Of a DNA stretch of 6,660 bases, positions 4,699 through 6,660 are shown piece by piece (positions within the stretch are counted from its first letter, which is position 1; each line of letters starts with the position of its first letter). The stretch comes from DATGHS01 sp035307785. Its GTDB lineage: Bacteria; Planctomycetota; Planctomycetia; Gemmatales; Gemmataceae. Below the pieces are notes generated by a model. That model was not told the origin of the DNA, did no database searches, and was given only the letters and a program-made list of their open reading frames with translations. The position numbers were made by a program, and so were the translations under genes. Where the stretch lies: assembly GCA_035307785.1 (NCBI GenBank), contig DATGHS010000535.1:1-6660 (forward strand). The letters run 5' to 3'.

Positions 4699-6660
4699 CC
4701 GCGAGGCGCAGCCAAGTGCGAGCACCGATCTTCTCCTGCATCTCTACAGCCAGATGCAACTCATCCGCCAGTGCGAGGAGCAACTGGCCCGCTCGCACCA
4801 ACGCGGCTTGATTCACGGCGCTTGCCATACTTATGTCGGTCAGGAGGCCGTCGCCGTCGGCGTTTGTGCACATTTGCGCAAGGAAGACGTTATTTTTAGT
4901 ACGCATCGCGGCCACGGCCATGCGCTGGCGAAAGGTTTGCCGGCGCGAGAGTTATTTGCCGAGCTATTTGGTCGCGCCGCCGGTTGCTCCCGTGGCCGCG
5001 GTGGGAGTATGCACCTGTTCGCGCCCGAAATTGGCCTCATGGGCACCAGCGGCATCGTGGGGCCGTGCATTCTTCAAGCGGCGGGCGCCGGCTATACATT
5101 CAAGCTGCTGAAAAAAGACAACGTCGCGGTCGCGTTCTTCGGCGACGGGGCGGTGAATAACGGCGCCTTCCACGAGGGCCTGAATCTGGCTGCGATCTGG
5201 AAGTTGCCGGTCCTGTTTGTATGCGAAAACAACCAGTATGCCACCGAAGTGCCGTTCGACTACTCGGCCGGCAATCCGAACGTGGCCGCGCGTGGCGGAG
5301 CGTACGGCATTCCCGGAATTCAAGTCGACGGTAACGATGTTTTGGCCGTTTACCAGCATGCGGCTGAAGCCGTCCAGCGCGCGCGCTCCGGCGGTGGCCC
5401 AACTCTGCTGGAATTCCGCACCTACCGCACCCGGCCGCATGCCGAAGGCATGGGCGATTTCGGCTACCGCAGCCGGGACGAAGTCGAGGAGTGGAAATCG
5501 CGCTGCCCGATTCGCCAATGTAGAAAGCGGATTGCGGAATGCGGAATAGAAAACAGTAGCTTGAACGCAATTGACAAGGAAATAGCAGCGATTGCTTCCG
5601 ATGCCCATCAATTTGCCGAAGCCAGTTCCTGGCCGGAGCCGGCAACTGCGACCGACCACGTTTATTCCCCGCCGGGCCGCAAGGAGAGTACAGCGAGCAC
5701 TGCGGGTTCGGCGCGCGAAATCTCGTTCATGCAAGCCACGCACGAAGCGCTGGCCGAAGAGATGGCCGCGAATCCCAAAATCTTCGTCCTCGGCGAAGGC
5801 ATTGGCAAACGCGGGGGCAACTTCAAGACGACCGCGGGCTTGTACGAAATCTATGGCCCCGAGCGGCTTTGTGACACACCCATCAGCGAACGCGGTTTCG
5901 TCGGCCTGGCGGGTGGCGCCGCCATGACCGGCAGCCGACCGGTGGTCGATTTCATGTTTGCCGATTTTCTCCTCGACGCGGCCGGCGAAGTGCTGAACCA
6001 GATCGCCAAGATGCAATACATGTCAAGTGGCCGCATTCGCATGCCAATTCTGCTGCGCGGCTGCATCGGCATCGGCCATTCGGCCGCCACGCATCATTCG
6101 GGGAATTATTACCCGATGTACGGCCATTTTCCGGGCTTGCGCGTGGTCGTGCCGTCAAATCCGTACGATGCCAAGGGCCTACTCAAGCATGCATTGCGTT
6201 GCGATGACCCGGTACTATTCTTTGAACATCGCGAAATCCTTGCAATGAAGGGATCCGTTCCACGCGAGGATTACGAGATCGAATTCGGCAAGGCAGCCGT
6301 CGTGCGCGAAGGCCGCGACGTAACCGTGGTTGCCCTGGCTCTCATGGTTCAAAAAACAATGGCGGCTTGTGAACGACTTGCCGCCAAGGGCGTTTCTGTG
6401 GAACTAATCGACCCACGGACGGTGTCACCTCTCGACGCCGATACAATCGTGCAATCCGTTCACAAGACCGGCCGCTTGCTGATCGTGGATGAAGCGTTTG
6501 CTCCTTTCGGCCTCGGCGCCGAAGTCGCTGCATGCGTGATCGATGCAGGCTTCGATGATCTCGACGCCCCGATACGCCGACTACATGGAGCATTTACTCC
6601 AACGCCCTATAGCCCGACGCTGGAAAAAGCTGTAGTGCCGCAAGTGGAAGACTTCGAGCA
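4691..6660 (+). CDS. Fused alpha/beta E1 component of a thiamine-diphosphate 2-oxoacid dehydrogenase (3' end beyond window)
   Basis: One uninterrupted frame of 656 codons runs off the right edge. The E1-alpha half (about 15-320) has TYVGQEAVAVG near residue 50, STHRGHGHALAKG (70-82), the thiamine-diphosphate/Mg motif GDGAVNNGAFHEG (151-163) and CENNQYA (178-184), and a loop RTRPHAEGMGD around His250. A linker of about 20-40 residues leads into the E1-beta half from REISFMQATHEAL (342 onward): VLGEGIGKRGGNF, DTPISERGF with the cofactor-activating Glu400, and an active-site loop ATHHSGNYYPMYGHFPG with His468/His469, then the transketolase C-terminal domain (VTVVALALMV to RRLHGAFTPTPYSP). The family decarboxylates a 2-oxoacid and transfers the acyl group to lipoyl-E2 in pyruvate, branched-chain 2-oxoacid or acetoin dehydrogenase complexes; which substrate is unclear. 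Fused E1 chains of about 680 residues are known, for example in Chlamydia, so perhaps 20-30 residues are missing here. It overlaps the SDR gene by 8 bases. A tandem heptamer lies inside the coding sequence near codons 279-286. Confidence 0.92.
   Translation, partial: MGSREAQPSASTDLLLHLYSQMQLIRQCEEQLARSHQRGLIHGACHTYVGQEAVAVGVCAHLRKEDVIFSTHRGHGHALAKGLPARELFAELFGRAAGCSRGRGGSMHLFAPEIGLMGTSGIVGPCILQAAGAGYTFKLLKKDNVAVAFFGDGAVNNGAFHEGLNLAAIWKLPVLFVCENNQYATEVPFDYSAGNPNVAARGGAYGIPGIQVDGNDVLAVYQHAAEAVQRARSGGGPTLLEFRTYRTRPHAEGMGDFGYRSRDEVEEWKSRCPIRQCRKRIAECGIENSSLNAIDKEIAAIASDAHQFAEASSWPEPATATDHVYSPPGRKESTASTAGSAREISFMQATHEALAEEMAANPKIFVLGEGIGKRGGNFKTTAGLYEIYGPERLCDTPISERGFVGLAGGAAMTGSRPVVDFMFADFLLDAAGEVLNQIAKMQYMSSGRIRMPILLRGCIGIGHSAATHHSGNYYPMYGHFPGLRVVVPSNPYDAKGLLKHALRCDDPVLFFEHREILAMKGSVPREDYEIEFGKAAVVREGRDVTVVALALMVQKTMAACERLAAKGVSVELIDPRTVSPLDADTIVQSVHKTGRLLIVDEAFAPFGLGAEVAACVIDAGFDDLDAPIRRLHGAFTPTPYSPTLEKAVVPQVEDFE
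5527..5547 (+). repeat. Three tandem GCGGAAT-type heptamers inside the E1 coding sequence
   Basis: Bases 5527-5533 (GCGGATT), 5534-5540 (GCGGAAT) and 5541-5547 (GCGGAAT) are three consecutive heptamers, the first with one change. The total of 21 bases equals seven codons, so the frame is kept. It encodes part of RKRIAECGI (278-286) near the end of the E1-alpha half, in a patch (about 5519-5590) visibly richer in A and T, with codons such as AGA and ATA that are rare elsewhere in the gene. Confidence 0.6.

Noticed and set aside
4964..6016. Long minus-strand open frame (350 codons) opposite the E1 gene
   Set aside because: The plus strand carries all E1 alpha and beta motifs in one frame; the antisense translation shows no recognisable domain and reflects GC-rich codon bias.
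4691..6660. Separate E1-alpha and E1-beta genes, with a frameshift or stop between them
   Set aside because: Checking the frame at several points (5099, 5519, 5699, 6299, 6599) shows it stays open through the linker, and no internal start with a Shine-Dalgarno stands before the beta half near 5714.

Overview
The window (about 60% GC by eye, 6660 bases) reads like a chromosomal piece of a planctomycete, probably of the Pirellulales type. This is an inference from gene content: a small DUF3467 protein, a large secreted two-domain alpha/beta-hydrolase, a D-threonine-aldolase-type PLP enzyme of planctomycete flavour, and genes that often lack a good Shine-Dalgarno site. No rRNA, tRNA, CRISPR array, transposase or phage gene is visible.

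Layout. Bases 3-42 form a long near-perfect hairpin just beyond the end of the first gene. Bases 49-1164 (minus strand) encode a cytosolic PLP enzyme of the D-threonine aldolase / D-serine dehydratase family. A 76-base divergent intergenic region (1165-1240) carries a perfect 12-bp-arm palindrome. All later genes are on the plus strand. Bases 1241-3370 encode an exported alpha/beta-hydrolase with an intact catalytic triad in its first domain and a degenerate hydrolase-like second domain. Bases 3438-3797 encode a DUF3467 protein. Bases 3865-4698 encode a short-chain dehydrogenase/reductase (SDR) whose catalytic lysine is a methionine. Bases 4691-6660 encode a thiamine-diphosphate 2-oxoacid dehydrogenase E1 with alpha and beta subunits fused in one chain; it is still open at the right edge.

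How the genes fit together. The SDR and the fused E1 overlap by 8 bases, with the E1 Shine-Dalgarno inside the SDR gene, so they are almost certainly co-transcribed and probably translationally coupled. A joint catabolic role in which the SDR acts on a precursor or product of the E1 substrate is plausible, but the substrate cannot be read from the sequence. E2 and E3 genes, if linked, would lie beyond base 6660. The hydrolase probably removes ester groups from polysaccharide or similar substrates outside the cytoplasm. No clear functional link joins the PLP enzyme, the hydrolase and the DUF3467 gene.

The points most worth a second look are the Tyr-x-x-x-Met active site of the SDR, a tandem heptamer repeat placed in frame in the E1-alpha end of the fusion, the pseudo-hydrolase second domain of the esterase, the His-x-Cys metal site of the PLP enzyme, and the two strong intergenic palindromes. 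No clearly new multi-gene system is evident.
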